Shown: positions 1 through 8,723 of the stretch, one piece after another
How the letters are laid out: each line of letters opens with the position of its first letter
Position numbering within the stretch: position 1 is the first letter of the stretch
Source of the DNA: UBA6522 sp965204155
GTDB lineage: Bacteria > Pseudomonadota > Gammaproteobacteria > Steroidobacterales > Rariloculaceae
Assembly: GCA_965204155.1 (NCBI GenBank)
Contig: OZ241971.1
Span: 4,216,001 to 4,280,000 of the forward strand
Direction: 5' to 3'
DNA length: 64,000 nt
Notes under the pieces: generated by a model
Told to the model about the DNA's origin: nothing
Databases searched by the model: none
What the model saw: only the letters and a program-made list of their open reading frames with translations
Position numbers and translations under genes: made by a program

Positions 1-733
1 CGAAGACCTGGAAGCTGAAGCCGCCGCCCGTGGCGGTCATCGTAGCCAGGTACCCGGACATGCCCGCCTTCATCCGGAACAGCATCGAGGTGGTGTCGTC
101 GGCGTCCACGGCCACGGCGCGCCTGAAGCTCTGGCAGTACACCTCGTCGATCTCCCCGCACAGGTCGATCATGCCGTCGACTGCATGCACGCCCATGGGT
201 GTCAGGCCGCCGCATGGCGTCTCGTCCCGACTCGCCCGCCAGGCGTCGGGCGACAGGAAAAGCGCGTTGGGAAACGTCATGTTGGCTTCGCAGTGCAGGA
301 TTTCGCCGAGCTCTCCGGAACCGATTTGGTCGCGCAGTTTGGTCATCTCCGGATGGAGGCGGCGGTTGTAACCCAGGCCCAGGGTTACGCCGGCCTTCTC
401 GGTTGCCGCCACGGCCCGCTCGGCGCTGGCCTTGCGCAACGCAAAGGGCTTCTCGCAGAATACATGCTTGCCGGCCTCGGCCGCCGCCACGACCTGGTCC
501 GCGTGCACCGAGTGGGGGGTGGCCAGGACCACGGCGTCGATTTTCGGGTCGGCGAGAACTTCCTCGTAATCATGAACGAACGCCAGTCCGTGCTCGTGGG
601 TAAACGCTTCCAGTTGTTCCGTTGCGCGTCTTGCAACACCGGCCACGAACCGGATCCTGTTGCTGCTGCCGGAAACGGATTCAACCAGGGTCTGGCCCCA
701 CCAGCCCATACCCACGATGGCGGCATTGATCAT
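1..733 (-). CDS. Gfo/Idh/MocA family oxidoreductase (3' end outside window)
   Basis: NAD(P)-dependent oxidoreductase of the Gfo/Idh/MocA family, which typically oxidises or reduces a sugar or cyclitol hydroxyl in the cytoplasm. The reading frame opens at an ATG with MINAAIVGMGWWGQTL, a Rossmann fold with a GxGxxG-like glycine motif. It continues with DAVVLATPHSVHADQV and the family signature GKHVFCEKPFALRK, where Lys of EKP is the catalytic lysine. The second half (GLGYNRRLHPEM, then TPMGVHAVDGMIDL) belongs to the C-terminal alpha/beta substrate domain. About 244 of an expected 330-370 residues are present; the gene runs off the left edge. It is divergent from the sodium symporter gene. The 220 bp between them (734-953) hold no other gene and no operator I can support. 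Substrate unknown. Confidence 0.88.
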   Translation of the reverse strand, partial: MINAAIVGMGWWGQTLVESVSGSSNRIRFVAGVARRATEQLEAFTHEHGLAFVHDYEEVLADPKIDAVVLATPHSVHADQVVAAAEAGKHVFCEKPFALRKASAERAVAATEKAGVTLGLGYNRRLHPEMTKLRDQIGSGELGEILHCEANMTFPNALFLSPDAWRASRDETPCGGLTPMGVHAVDGMIDLCGEIDEVYCQSFRRAVAVDADDTTSMLFRMKAGMSGYLATMTATGGGFSFQVF

Positions 734-953
734 CACGTTCTCCCGAGGTGTCGCGACTTCCTTAAGTGCGCGCGGATTATTTCGAAAAAATGGCGATTAT
801 TCAACTATTATCGACAAATAGGTTCGCCTGCGTCCCGATTGCGTGCGGCGCAGCGGCGGAGATGCCGGCGACGGGGATGCCTGCGACGCCGTGGCCCGCT
901 CGCGCGTGGCGCCGTGGCTCGACGGCGTGCGGTGACATGACCCGGATTGCTCA

Positions 954-2525
954 ATGACACTATACACCTGGTCCTGGCTCTTCCTGTGCGGTTACATCCT
1001 GGCGATGGCGGGCTTCGGGGTGCTGGGCAATCGGCGGGTGAGCGGCGCGGACGACTACGCCGTCGCGCGCGCGGGCTACGGGCCAGCGGTGCTCGCCCTG
1101 GCGTTCGCGTCCACCGCGGCCAGCGGCGCTACGTTTCTCGGCCTCCCGGGGCTCACCTACACCTATGGCATGTCCACGCTCTGGATTGCCTTTCTCTACC
1201 CCGTGGGTGTCTATCTCGGAATCCTGATCTGCCAGCGCACCATCGGCCGTTACGGAAACCTTTCCGGCGCGCGCTCGATCCCCGAGTACCTGGGCGAGCG
1301 CTACCAGTCCGAGGCGCTGCGTATTTCCGCCGCCGTGTTTTCGTTGATCCTGCTGTTCTATCTGGCGGGACAACTGGTCGCCGGACTGGTGATGTTCGAG
1401 ATGATGCTGGGGTTGTCCAGGGGCTGGGCGCTGGCCATCACAACCGCCGTGCTGCTGGGATACGTCACCCTGGGCGGCGCCCACGCGGACATTCTCACCG
1501 ACGGCGCCCAGGGGTTGCTGATGGTGATCCTGGCGATCCTCATCGTGGCGCTGTTCCTGGCGGGTGCAGGCAGCGGCGGTTTCGCCTCCATGCTGGACAG
1601 CCCGGGCTCGCAGGACCCGCTGTTAATGCGGCCGTTGCATCCCGGCGCAGCCATCACTGCATCGGTCTGGTCGTTCGTCAGCCTGGTGATCGCGCACATT
1701 CCGCTGGGCCTGCTTCCGCATATCGGCAACAAGCTCTGGGCGCTCAGGGACGAACGCGCGCGCACGCGATTCCTGGCCATGGCGTTTACGTTCGGGCTGA
1801 TATTGCCCGCCATCACGCTGGGCGGCGCGCTCGCCCGGAGCGCTTTGGGAGACAGTCTGTTCGCCGCCGGCGACGGCGGCGCCAATGCGGCGCTGCCGGC
1901 GCTGTTTCTCGAAATCTTTCCCACGTGGTTGGCGGCATTGCCGGGCGTCGGGATTCTGGCCGCCGTGATGTCCACCGCCGACGGCCTGGTCATTTCGACG
2001 TCGCAGGTCTTCGCAAACGACATCTATCGGCGCAGCATCGCGCCGAGGTGGCGTGTCAGGCGGGAGGCCGGTGCGCTGGACCGCGATGTCCTGCTGATCA
2101 GCCGGGTGGTCACCGTGCTGGTACTGCTGGGTTCCGCCGGCCTGGCCTGGCTGGTGATGGACATGAACGTCGTGTTGCTCGTCTGGGTGGGTATCGGCGG
2201 CTTCACCGCGTCGCTTGCGGGCCCGCTCGTGCTGGGATCGCTCTGGAACGGCGTCACCCGGGCCGGGGCGCTGTGGGGATTCTGGACCGGCGCAATCCTG
2301 TTCGTGCTGATCCACAGCGAGGTGCTTTCAGGTCGCTGGCCGCCGGGCACGGTTCTGGAATCGTTCGGGCGCTGGTTCGATTTCTACGCCACGAGCCCAT
2401 ACTCGGCGGCAACGCTGGCCGGGCTCACGGCTGCGCTGGTGACGACCCTGGTTTCGCTTGTGACGGAGCGGTTGCCCTCTGATCATATCGAGCAAGTGAG
2501 TCGGGTCAAAGCCGGACAAGTGTGA
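954..2525 (+). CDS. Sodium:solute symporter family transporter (SSS)
   Basis: Inner-membrane secondary transporter of the sodium:solute symporter family, 523 residues, the usual length for PutP/PanF-like members. It opens with a hydrophobic helix (WLFLCGYILAMAGFGVLG), followed by the family-typical segment ALAFASTAASGATFLGLPG with its conserved Ser/Ala/Gly pattern. About 13 hydrophobic segments follow. The motif GGAHADILTDGAQGLLMV in the middle resembles the region 'GG..AV..TD..Q' of SSS proteins. The ATG at 954 has no clear Shine-Dalgarno sequence. The gene lies upstream of a TonB-dependent receptor on the same strand, so the pair could take one substrate across both membranes. The substrate cannot be told from the sequence. 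A reading frame in another phase over the same stretch is only a shadow. Confidence 0.9.
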   Translation: MTLYTWSWLFLCGYILAMAGFGVLGNRRVSGADDYAVARAGYGPAVLALAFASTAASGATFLGLPGLTYTYGMSTLWIAFLYPVGVYLGILICQRTIGRYGNLSGARSIPEYLGERYQSEALRISAAVFSLILLFYLAGQLVAGLVMFEMMLGLSRGWALAITTAVLLGYVTLGGAHADILTDGAQGLLMVILAILIVALFLAGAGSGGFASMLDSPGSQDPLLMRPLHPGAAITASVWSFVSLVIAHIPLGLLPHIGNKLWALRDERARTRFLAMAFTFGLILPAITLGGALARSALGDSLFAAGDGGANAALPALFLEIFPTWLAALPGVGILAAVMSTADGLVISTSQVFANDIYRRSIAPRWRVRREAGALDRDVLLISRVVTVLVLLGSAGLAWLVMDMNVVLLVWVGIGGFTASLAGPLVLGSLWNGVTRAGALWGFWTGAILFVLIHSEVLSGRWPPGTVLESFGRWFDFYATSPYSAATLAGLTAALVTTLVSLVTERLPSDHIEQVSRVKAGQV

Positions 2526-2576
2526 CGCGATATTCCATATGCACGGCAAATTTGCAACAAACTTGACACTCTGAAA

Positions 2577-2608
2577 GCTCGACATTGTCGAGCAGGATTA
2601 TCTATTAT
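2577..2608 (+). promoter_or_regulatory. Candidate promoter with a 17-bp palindrome over the -35 box
   Basis: GCTCGACATTGTCGAGC (2577-2593) is a perfect inverted repeat with 8-bp arms and a one-base centre. A promoter-like pair TCGACA (2579-2584), 18 bp, TATTAT (2603-2608) overlaps it, so a dimeric repressor bound here would block polymerase at the TBDR gene that starts 100 bp downstream. A second short palindrome, CGAATATTCG, lies at 2631-2640. No T-tract follows, so a terminator is less likely. Binding protein unknown. Confidence 0.4.
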
Positions 2609-2706
2609 TGGGTTTCACGCAACAGGTATCCGAATATTCGAATTCCAAGCGATTGCCTGCAGCGTGTATCCGGGCGAGTTGTTCACTTAATTTGGGGAGT
2701 CAGAAC

Positions 2707-5172
2707 ATGCGTCGAATCCAACACCTGGTCCTTGTTTCAGTGTCAACGGCATTGATTGTTCCACCGGTTTTCAGCCAGGTGACCGCACTGGAAGAAATTG
2801 TGGTCACTGCGCGAAAGCGTGAGGAGAACCTGCAGGAAGTCCCGGTCTCCATTTCCGTCATTTCGGACTCGCTGATCGACGAGGCCGGCATCGTGGAGCC
2901 TCGCGACTTCTTCGAAATGACGCCCGGCGTCGATTTCGACACCAATGGCGACCGCAATAACGCCACCCCCGCCGTGCGCGGCATCCAGGCCAAGGCCACT
3001 GCAACGACACGCCAGAAGGTCATGTCGTTCATCGATGGCCTGCCGCTGGTGGGCGCCCAGGGGACGATGCAGTTCACCGGGATAGAGCGTGTCGAAGTGT
3101 TCCGCGGACCTCAGAGCGCCGCATTCGGCCGCTCGACGTTCGCCGGCGCCATCAACTACGTCACCCGGGACCCCGGCGAGGAGTTCGTCGGTGATCTGCG
3201 GTTGAGTACTTCGGATCTGGGGCGCAACGCTATCCAGCTCGAATTGGGCGGTCCAATCAACGACACGTTCGGCTATACGCTGGACGTGAACGTGGACGAA
3301 TACGACGGACCGGATGAGTGGGTTTCCACGGAGGGTTTCGACGTCGGCGGGACCAGTACCGAGTACATCAGCGGCAAGCTCAGCTTCGCTCCAACCGACC
3401 GCTTCGACGGCGAAGTTCGGGTAATGAGCATGCGGACCGACGACGACATGACACTTCGTTATTTTATCGACCCGGAAGAGTGGGCGCGCTGTACAAACCT
3501 GCCGAGTCCGAACGCCATGGGCGTACGCTGGATTGACGGTACGTTCGACTGCGATCCGTCCCCGCCGCCGGGAGGCATTCCCACAAACATCGATACGGCC
3601 GCACCGTTCCGGGGTACGCCGGATGAGTTGTTGGCATCGACGTACAGAATCGACCCCACGGTGGCGAATACCCGCGACCGCATTCAGGGCGAGTTCAATT
3701 TCCGGCACGATGCCGGAGACCTGCAGGTTCTGACCTTCTTCTCGGAGGAAACCTACCTGCGGTGGGCGGACGGCGACCGCAGCGATGCGCCGCTGAACAT
3801 CGTCATGGGCATGGTCATGGGGATGGCGGTGAACCACATGGCCGATCCCACCGACATCGAGGAGAAGATGGTCGAGGTGCGCTGGCTGTCTCCGGACGAG
3901 GAGCGGTTGCGCTGGACCGTGGGCGCTTCCTTCTACGACTACGACTTTCTGACGTTGGTATGGGCCCAGTACGGCGCCATCGTCGACGGGATCGTGGATC
4001 AGTTCCCGCCTGCGCAGCAACCGCAACCGAACGTCATCATCTCGGAAATGTCCGAAAATTCCGCAGTTTTTGCCAACCTGACGTACGACCTCACGGAGCG
4101 GACCACGCTCTCGCTGGAGGGCCGCTACCAGAGCGAGGACATGACCAATGTGAACCAGATCACGGGCGAGGCGTTCACCAATACGACCACTTCGTTCGTG
4201 CCCCGCCTGGCGATCAATCACAGCCTTGACAACGGTGTGACCATGTACGCTCAGGTATCCAGGGGCATCAACCCTGCGGGCGTTATCCCCGCCGCCCGCA
4301 GTCCGCGGGTGGAACGCGCCCACGAGCAGGTATTCGGCCTGGGCTGGATCGAGTGGGAACTGGACAGTGTTCTCTTCTATGCTCAGGAGGAGATCGTCAA
4401 CGTCGAAGCGGGTCTGAAGGCGAGCCTGGCGGACAATCGGGTGCAACTCTCCTCGGCAATCTACGCCATGGACTGGGAGCACTACAACCAGGCCTATACG
4501 TTGAACTGGAATGTCGACACGCTTGCGAGACAGCGCGGCGAGATGAGTCCGGGCATACTCCCGGGGCTCGGCCCGGGTGATTACAGGTTGAGGGCACAGC
4601 TGGACCTGGGTGCGGCAAACGTTCAGGGCCTGGAATCCGAGGTTGCCTGGTTCGTCGATGACAACTGGGAGGTTCGTGGCAGCTTCACCTGGCAGGATAC
4701 CGAGTACGAGACCTTCTGCGATCCCGACGCGGTCCAGCAGATCGGGTTGACGCCCACACACACGGTGGCCAATGATCCCGGGGTATTGTTTAACTGCGTC
4801 GACGCAGTGGGCAACCAGTTCATCCGGCAACCGAACATTGCCTACAATGCGTCCGCAACCTATCGTGGCTCCGTCGGCAACAGCGGTTGGAACTGGGTAG
4901 GGCGGCTGGATTGGCGAGTGGTCGGCGAGCAATGGCTTGACAACGTCAACCTGATGGCCCTGCCGGAAACCCAGACGCTGAACGCGAGCCTGAACTTCCG
5001 CAACGACAATCTGGATCTGCGACTCTGGAGCCGCAACCTCACCGACAACAACACACCACGAATCGTGCAGTCGGCGGGTTCCGACTATAACCAGAGTCCC
5101 CCTAACCAGAACTTCCACGTTCTGCCGAGGGACCCGAGGGAGTTCGGTGTGTCGCTGAATTACAGCTTCTAG
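2707..5172 (+). CDS. TonB-dependent outer-membrane receptor
   Basis: Outer-membrane active transporter of 821 residues. The start at ATG 2707 is chosen because GGGGAG lies 7 bp upstream and a clean signal peptide follows (MRRIQHLVLVSVSTAL, cleavage near VFS-Q). An upstream in-frame start is possible but would bury the signal peptide. A TonB box-like segment (EEIVVTARKR) is followed by the plug domain with EVFRGPQSAAFGRSTFAGAI, the typical 'RGPQ..xfGrs..gGaI' motif. A long beta-barrel follows and ends in SLNYSF with the terminal Phe needed for BAM insertion. It resembles the Caulobacter/sphingomonad-type receptors used for plant or algal organic substrates rather than classic siderophore receptors. 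It sits between the SSS symporter and the 2-oxoacid dehydrogenase operon and has a strong terminator behind it. Confidence 0.95.
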   Translation: MRRIQHLVLVSVSTALIVPPVFSQVTALEEIVVTARKREENLQEVPVSISVISDSLIDEAGIVEPRDFFEMTPGVDFDTNGDRNNATPAVRGIQAKATATTRQKVMSFIDGLPLVGAQGTMQFTGIERVEVFRGPQSAAFGRSTFAGAINYVTRDPGEEFVGDLRLSTSDLGRNAIQLELGGPINDTFGYTLDVNVDEYDGPDEWVSTEGFDVGGTSTEYISGKLSFAPTDRFDGEVRVMSMRTDDDMTLRYFIDPEEWARCTNLPSPNAMGVRWIDGTFDCDPSPPPGGIPTNIDTAAPFRGTPDELLASTYRIDPTVANTRDRIQGEFNFRHDAGDLQVLTFFSEETYLRWADGDRSDAPLNIVMGMVMGMAVNHMADPTDIEEKMVEVRWLSPDEERLRWTVGASFYDYDFLTLVWAQYGAIVDGIVDQFPPAQQPQPNVIISEMSENSAVFANLTYDLTERTTLSLEGRYQSEDMTNVNQITGEAFTNTTTSFVPRLAINHSLDNGVTMYAQVSRGINPAGVIPAARSPRVERAHEQVFGLGWIEWELDSVLFYAQEEIVNVEAGLKASLADNRVQLSSAIYAMDWEHYNQAYTLNWNVDTLARQRGEMSPGILPGLGPGDYRLRAQLDLGAANVQGLESEVAWFVDDNWEVRGSFTWQDTEYETFCDPDAVQQIGLTPTHTVANDPGVLFNCVDAVGNQFIRQPNIAYNASATYRGSVGNSGWNWVGRLDWRVVGEQWLDNVNLMALPETQTLNASLNFRNDNLDLRLWSRNLTDNNTPRIVQSAGSDYNQSPPNQNFHVLPRDPREFGVSLNYSF

Positions 5173-5203
5173 TCGTTGCCGACATAAGCTGTTAAGCTCT
5201 CCC

Positions 5204-5238
5204 GTCGCCCTCACCACGACCGGTGAGGGCGACTTTTT
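5204..5238 (+). terminator. Rho-independent terminator after the first TBDR
   Basis: Perfect 12-bp stem GTCGCCCTCACC (5204-5215) and GGTGAGGGCGAC (5222-5233), a 6-base loop and five T residues (5234-5238). It lies 31 bp after the TBDR stop codon and separates that gene from the dehydrogenase operon. Confidence 0.9.
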
Positions 5239-5253
5239 GTAAGCGGACGAAGG

Positions 5254-5281
5254 TTGAGTTTCCTTCTAGATGGCTTAAAAT
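5254..5281 (+). promoter_or_regulatory. Candidate sigma-70 promoter of the E1/E2 operon
   Basis: TTGAGT (5254-5259), 16-bp spacer, TAAAAT (5276-5281) in an AT-rich stretch just after the terminator. The predicted transcript would start about 20 bp before the GTG at 5312. It is the only promoter-like sequence between the terminator and the operon. Confidence 0.35.
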
Positions 5282-5311
5282 AGTTGATGTAACTAATTGA
5301 ATTAAAATACA

Positions 5312-6358
5312 GTGAGCAACGAACCAGCGATTGACATTACTTCCGCGAGTTCACCGGCCAGTTCCGATGAGGCGCCTGCCATCGACACCGAAACCCGGCT
5401 GAAACTCTTTCGCACCATGTACGAGTGCCGCGTGCTCGAGCAACGCGCCTACGATCTTTTCATGCAGAATCTGGTCAAGGGGACCAGCCATCTGGCCCTG
5501 GGGCAGGAAGCCGTTGCCGCGGGATTCGGAACGGCCATGCGGGAGGACGATTACACGTTCTGCACCTACCGGGGCCATAACCACACCTACGTGCGCGGCG
5601 TCACCATGACGTCCATCCTCGGTGAACTCATGGGCCGGGAGTGCGGCCTGTTGCGCGGCAAGGGCGGCTCCATGCACCTGACCAGCGTCGAGAACGGCGC
5701 CATGGGTTCCTACGCGATCATCGGCGCACACCTTCCGGTAGCCGCGGGTGCCGCCTGGACGGCACAGTACAAGGGCACCGGGCAGGTGTCCGTATGTTTC
5801 TTCGGCGACGGGACGACCAACATCGGCGCCTTTCACGAGGCCCTGAATTTCGCGGTGATCTGGAATCTGCCTGTTGTCTTCGTCTGCGAGAACAACCTCT
5901 ACATGGAATACACGCCCATCGGCGAAGTCACGGCGGTGGAAAATCCCGCAGCGGATCGGGCAGCGGCCTATGGGCTGGAGTCGATCATCATCGACGGAAA
6001 CGATGTCGAGGTGGTCTACGAGGCGGCCTGCGCCGCCCTGGACAAGGCGCGCCGCGGCGACGGTCCCACGCTGATCGAAGCCCAGACCTACCGGCACGGC
6101 GGTCATTCCCGGGCCGATCCCGGCAAGTACCGGCCGGACGAGGAGCTGCAGTCGTGGCTCGCGCGGGATCCCATACCGATGTACCGGCAGCGGCTGCTCG
6201 ACCTGGGCATTTCCGAGGCCGACGTGGAAGCCATCGAGTCCGAGACAGACGCGGCCATCGATGAGGCGACGGAAGAGGCCCGCAACAGTCCGCCGCCGCC
6301 GGTGGAAATCGCCCACATCGACGTCTGGGCCGATGGAGGTGCATCATGGCGCAACTGA
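5312..6358 (+). CDS. 2-oxoacid dehydrogenase E1 component, alpha subunit
   Basis: Alpha subunit of a heterotetrameric (alpha2beta2) thiamine-diphosphate-dependent E1, as in acetoin, branched-chain or some pyruvate dehydrogenases. It decarboxylates a 2-oxo acid and passes the acyl group to lipoyl-E2. Length is 348 residues, normal for the family. Visible motifs are TYRGHNHTYVRG, the ThDP/Mg motif GDGTTNIGAFHEALNF to CENN, and the regulatory-loop region HGGHSRADPGKYRP. The GTG at 5312 is the earliest sensible start; no clear Shine-Dalgarno is seen. The 3' end overlaps the beta-subunit gene by 13 bp, so the two are translationally linked. The exact substrate (pyruvate, acetoin or branched-chain keto acid) cannot be decided from sequence alone. 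Confidence 0.93.
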   Translation: MSNEPAIDITSASSPASSDEAPAIDTETRLKLFRTMYECRVLEQRAYDLFMQNLVKGTSHLALGQEAVAAGFGTAMREDDYTFCTYRGHNHTYVRGVTMTSILGELMGRECGLLRGKGGSMHLTSVENGAMGSYAIIGAHLPVAAGAAWTAQYKGTGQVSVCFFGDGTTNIGAFHEALNFAVIWNLPVVFVCENNLYMEYTPIGEVTAVENPAADRAAAYGLESIIIDGNDVEVVYEAACAALDKARRGDGPTLIEAQTYRHGGHSRADPGKYRPDEELQSWLARDPIPMYRQRLLDLGISEADVEAIESETDAAIDEATEEARNSPPPPVEIAHIDVWADGGASWRN

Positions 6359-7323
6359 CCTACCGGGAGGCCGTGCGCGACGGCATCGCCCAGGAAATGC
6401 GCCGGGACGAGGACGTCGTATTTCTCGGCGAAGACGTTGCTGCGGCTGGCGGTGTATTCAAGACGACCGTCGGGCTGCTCGAGGAATTCGGGCCGGACCG
6501 GGTAAGGGATACCCCGATTTCGGAACAGGCCATCATCGGCGCGGCCATGGGCGCTTCGATGACCGGGCTCAAGCCCATCGCGGAAATCATGTTTTCGGAT
6601 TTCTTCGCGGTCTGCTGGGATCTCGTGGCCAACCAGATCGCCAAGACCCGGTACATGACCGACGGGCAGTGCTCGTTTCCGCTGGTGCTGCGCAGCGCCA
6701 ACGGCGGCGGCAGCCGGTTTGGCGCCCAGCACTCCCAGAGCGTCGAGAACTGGGCCATGGCGATTCCGGGACTGAAGGTTGTCGCGCCATCCACGCCGGC
6801 CGACGTCAAGGGCCTTCTGGCGGCATCCGTGCGGGACCCCGACCCGGTGATGTTCTTTGAGCAGAAGTCGCTCTACGCCATCAAGGGCGAAGTGCCGGAA
6901 GACGAGCATTTGGAGCCACTGGGCGTGGCCAGGGTGGTGCGCGCCGGGGACGATGTGACCATCGCGGCGCTGGCAGCCATGGTGCCCAGAGCGATCAAGG
7001 CGGCGGAGACGCTTGAGTCCGAGCACGGCGTATCGGCCGAGGTGATCGACGTTCGCAGCCTCGTGCCGCTGGACACGAAGACCCTGCTCGACTCGGTTTC
7101 CCGAACGGGCCGGCTGGTCACCGTGGAAGAGAACCCGCGGCTCTGCGGCTGGGGCGCGGAACTCGCCTCCATCGTCGCCGAAGAAGCGTTCTGGGACCTG
7201 GAGGGACCCATTGTGAGGGTCACGACACCGCACATCCCCTTGCCTTCTGCGGATGCGCTTGAGGACGCGGTCATGCCCAGCGCCGAGGGCATCGTGGACA
7301 ACGTCATACGGCTGGTGGACTGA
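6346..7323 (+). CDS. 2-oxoacid dehydrogenase E1 component, beta subunit
   Basis: Beta subunit that completes the E1 active site with the alpha subunit. It has 325 residues, the usual size. Motifs are VFLGEDVAAAGGVFK at the N terminus, DTPISEQAIIGAAMGAS with the ThDP-activating Glu, and ANGGGSRFGAQHSQS, which carries the conserved H-S-Q. The C-terminal transketolase-like domain includes EVIDVRSLVPLDTKTLL. GGAGGT lies 5 bp before the ATG, inside the end of the alpha gene. The stop codon is 6 bp before the E2 start. The three genes form one tight operon. Confidence 0.94.
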   Translation: MAQLTYREAVRDGIAQEMRRDEDVVFLGEDVAAAGGVFKTTVGLLEEFGPDRVRDTPISEQAIIGAAMGASMTGLKPIAEIMFSDFFAVCWDLVANQIAKTRYMTDGQCSFPLVLRSANGGGSRFGAQHSQSVENWAMAIPGLKVVAPSTPADVKGLLAASVRDPDPVMFFEQKSLYAIKGEVPEDEHLEPLGVARVVRAGDDVTIAALAAMVPRAIKAAETLESEHGVSAEVIDVRSLVPLDTKTLLDSVSRTGRLVTVEENPRLCGWGAELASIVAEEAFWDLEGPIVRVTTPHIPLPSADALEDAVMPSAEGIVDNVIRLVD

Positions 7324-7329
7324 GCGGCC

Positions 7330-8667
7330 ATGAACGTGTTGATGCCCCAGCTCGGAGAGACCGTCGCAGAAGGTACGGTGGCCGCATGGCACAAGAAGCA
7401 GGGTGACACGGTTGCGAAGAACGAGGTCCTCCTGGACGTGGAGACGGACAAGGCAGCCACCGAAGTGCCCGCGCCCGTGGCAGGCGTCATCGCGTCGGTC
7501 CTGGTCCCCGAGGGCAAGACAGTGGACGTGGGCACGGTCCTGGCCGTCATCGAATCGGAAGAGGCGGCGGAATTGGCAGCAGATTCCGATGGAACGGAGG
7601 CAGGGGCGGCAAAAGCCTCGTCCGGGCCTTCCGGCAAGCGAGCCTCTGCCAAACGCTCTGCACGCAAAGCCGCCAAAGCCGTAAAGGCGCGAGGTCGGGG
7701 CGGCAAGAAAGGCCGGCTGCGCCTGTCGCCCGTGGTGCGCCGGTTGCTGGCGGAACATGGGGTCGACGCCAATGACATCACCGGATCGGGCCGGGATGGC
7801 CGGATTACCCGCAAGGATGTTCTGGCCTTCGTCGATCAGCGCACTGCGGCGGAGACGAAGCCCTCGGTGCCCGAGCCCGGTTCGGGGGCCGCATCGGTCA
7901 GGTCCCCTGCAAAGTCTTCCGCAATACCCCCTGCAAGACCGCCCGCCGCGCCTTCCGGCGAGGCGACACGCATACCCTTCGACCGGATCCGCCGCGTAAC
8001 CGCCGAGCACATGGTGCGCTCCAAGGGCACAAGCGCGCATGTCATGCAGGCGGTGGAAGTGGACTTCTCCGGTGTCGATCGGGTGCGGATGCCGCTGAAG
8101 AACGACTGGCGGTCCAAACAGGGATTCTCGCTGACCTACCTCTCGTTCATCGCCCGCGCCACGTGCCTCGCATTGCGCGACTATCCGAACATCAATTCAA
8201 GCGTCGACGGCGATGCCCTGGTGCTGCACCCGTCGGTGCACCTCTGCATAGCCGTGAACCTGAACTTCGAAGGCCTGGTGGCGCCGGTGATCCGCGATGC
8301 CGATTCCCTGACGGTGGCGGGCCTGGCGCATGCCATCCACGACATCGGCGACCGGGCCCGCAAGGGCGCGCTCGATCCGGATGAGTACGCGGGGGGCACC
8401 TACACGCTGTCCAACAACGGTTCCTATGGCACGCTGATGACGGGGGCCATCATCAACCAGCCCCAGGTGGCCATTCTTTCGGTGGATGCCATCACGAAGC
8501 GGCCGGTGGTGGTGGAATCGCCGTCGGGCGATGCCATCGCGATCAGGCCCGTCGGCATACTCGCCCAGTCGTTCGATCATCGCGCCATCGACGGCGCCTA
8601 TTCCGCAGCGTTCCTGCAGCGGCTGAAGGGACTGCTGGAAGAGAAGGATTGGTCGGACGAGGTCTGA
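7330..8667 (+). CDS. 2-oxoacid dehydrogenase E2 component (dihydrolipoyl acyltransferase)
   Basis: Core acyltransferase of the complex, 445 residues. Domains in order: one lipoyl domain (residues 1-78) with the lipoylated lysine K41 in ETDKAATEVP; a Lys/Ala/Ser-rich flexible linker; a peripheral-subunit (E3/E1) binding domain around residues 135-172 (RLSPVVRRLLAEHGVDAN to GRITRKDVLAFV); a second linker rich in Pro/Ala/Ser; and the CAT catalytic domain ending with the DHRAIDG motif (H417, D421). An E3 gene does not follow; the only dihydrolipoamide dehydrogenase in the window is in the 2-oxoglutarate dehydrogenase operon at 58.5 kb. The gene is convergent with the PepSY gene, with 56 bp between the two stop codons. 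Confidence 0.94.
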   Translation: MNVLMPQLGETVAEGTVAAWHKKQGDTVAKNEVLLDVETDKAATEVPAPVAGVIASVLVPEGKTVDVGTVLAVIESEEAAELAADSDGTEAGAAKASSGPSGKRASAKRSARKAAKAVKARGRGGKKGRLRLSPVVRRLLAEHGVDANDITGSGRDGRITRKDVLAFVDQRTAAETKPSVPEPGSGAASVRSPAKSSAIPPARPPAAPSGEATRIPFDRIRRVTAEHMVRSKGTSAHVMQAVEVDFSGVDRVRMPLKNDWRSKQGFSLTYLSFIARATCLALRDYPNINSSVDGDALVLHPSVHLCIAVNLNFEGLVAPVIRDADSLTVAGLAHAIHDIGDRARKGALDPDEYAGGTYTLSNNGSYGTLMTGAIINQPQVAILSVDAITKRPVVVESPSGDAIAIRPVGILAQSFDHRAIDGAYSAAFLQRLKGLLEEKDWSDEV

Positions 8668-8723
8668 GGCCTGTTCAAGCGCCCCCCTCCTGTCCGGTCG
8701 GGGCCGGATAAAGCCGATTCGCG

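Noticed and set aside
947..2482. 511-codon frame overlapping the SSS symporter in another phase
   Set aside because: Arg/Gly-rich frame-shifted shadow; the 954-2525 frame has the helices and SSS motifs.
2743..5217. 824-codon open frame on the minus strand across the first TBDR
   Set aside because: It is antisense to a clear TBDR with signal peptide and plug motifs; composition shows no family and only follows from high GC third-position bias.
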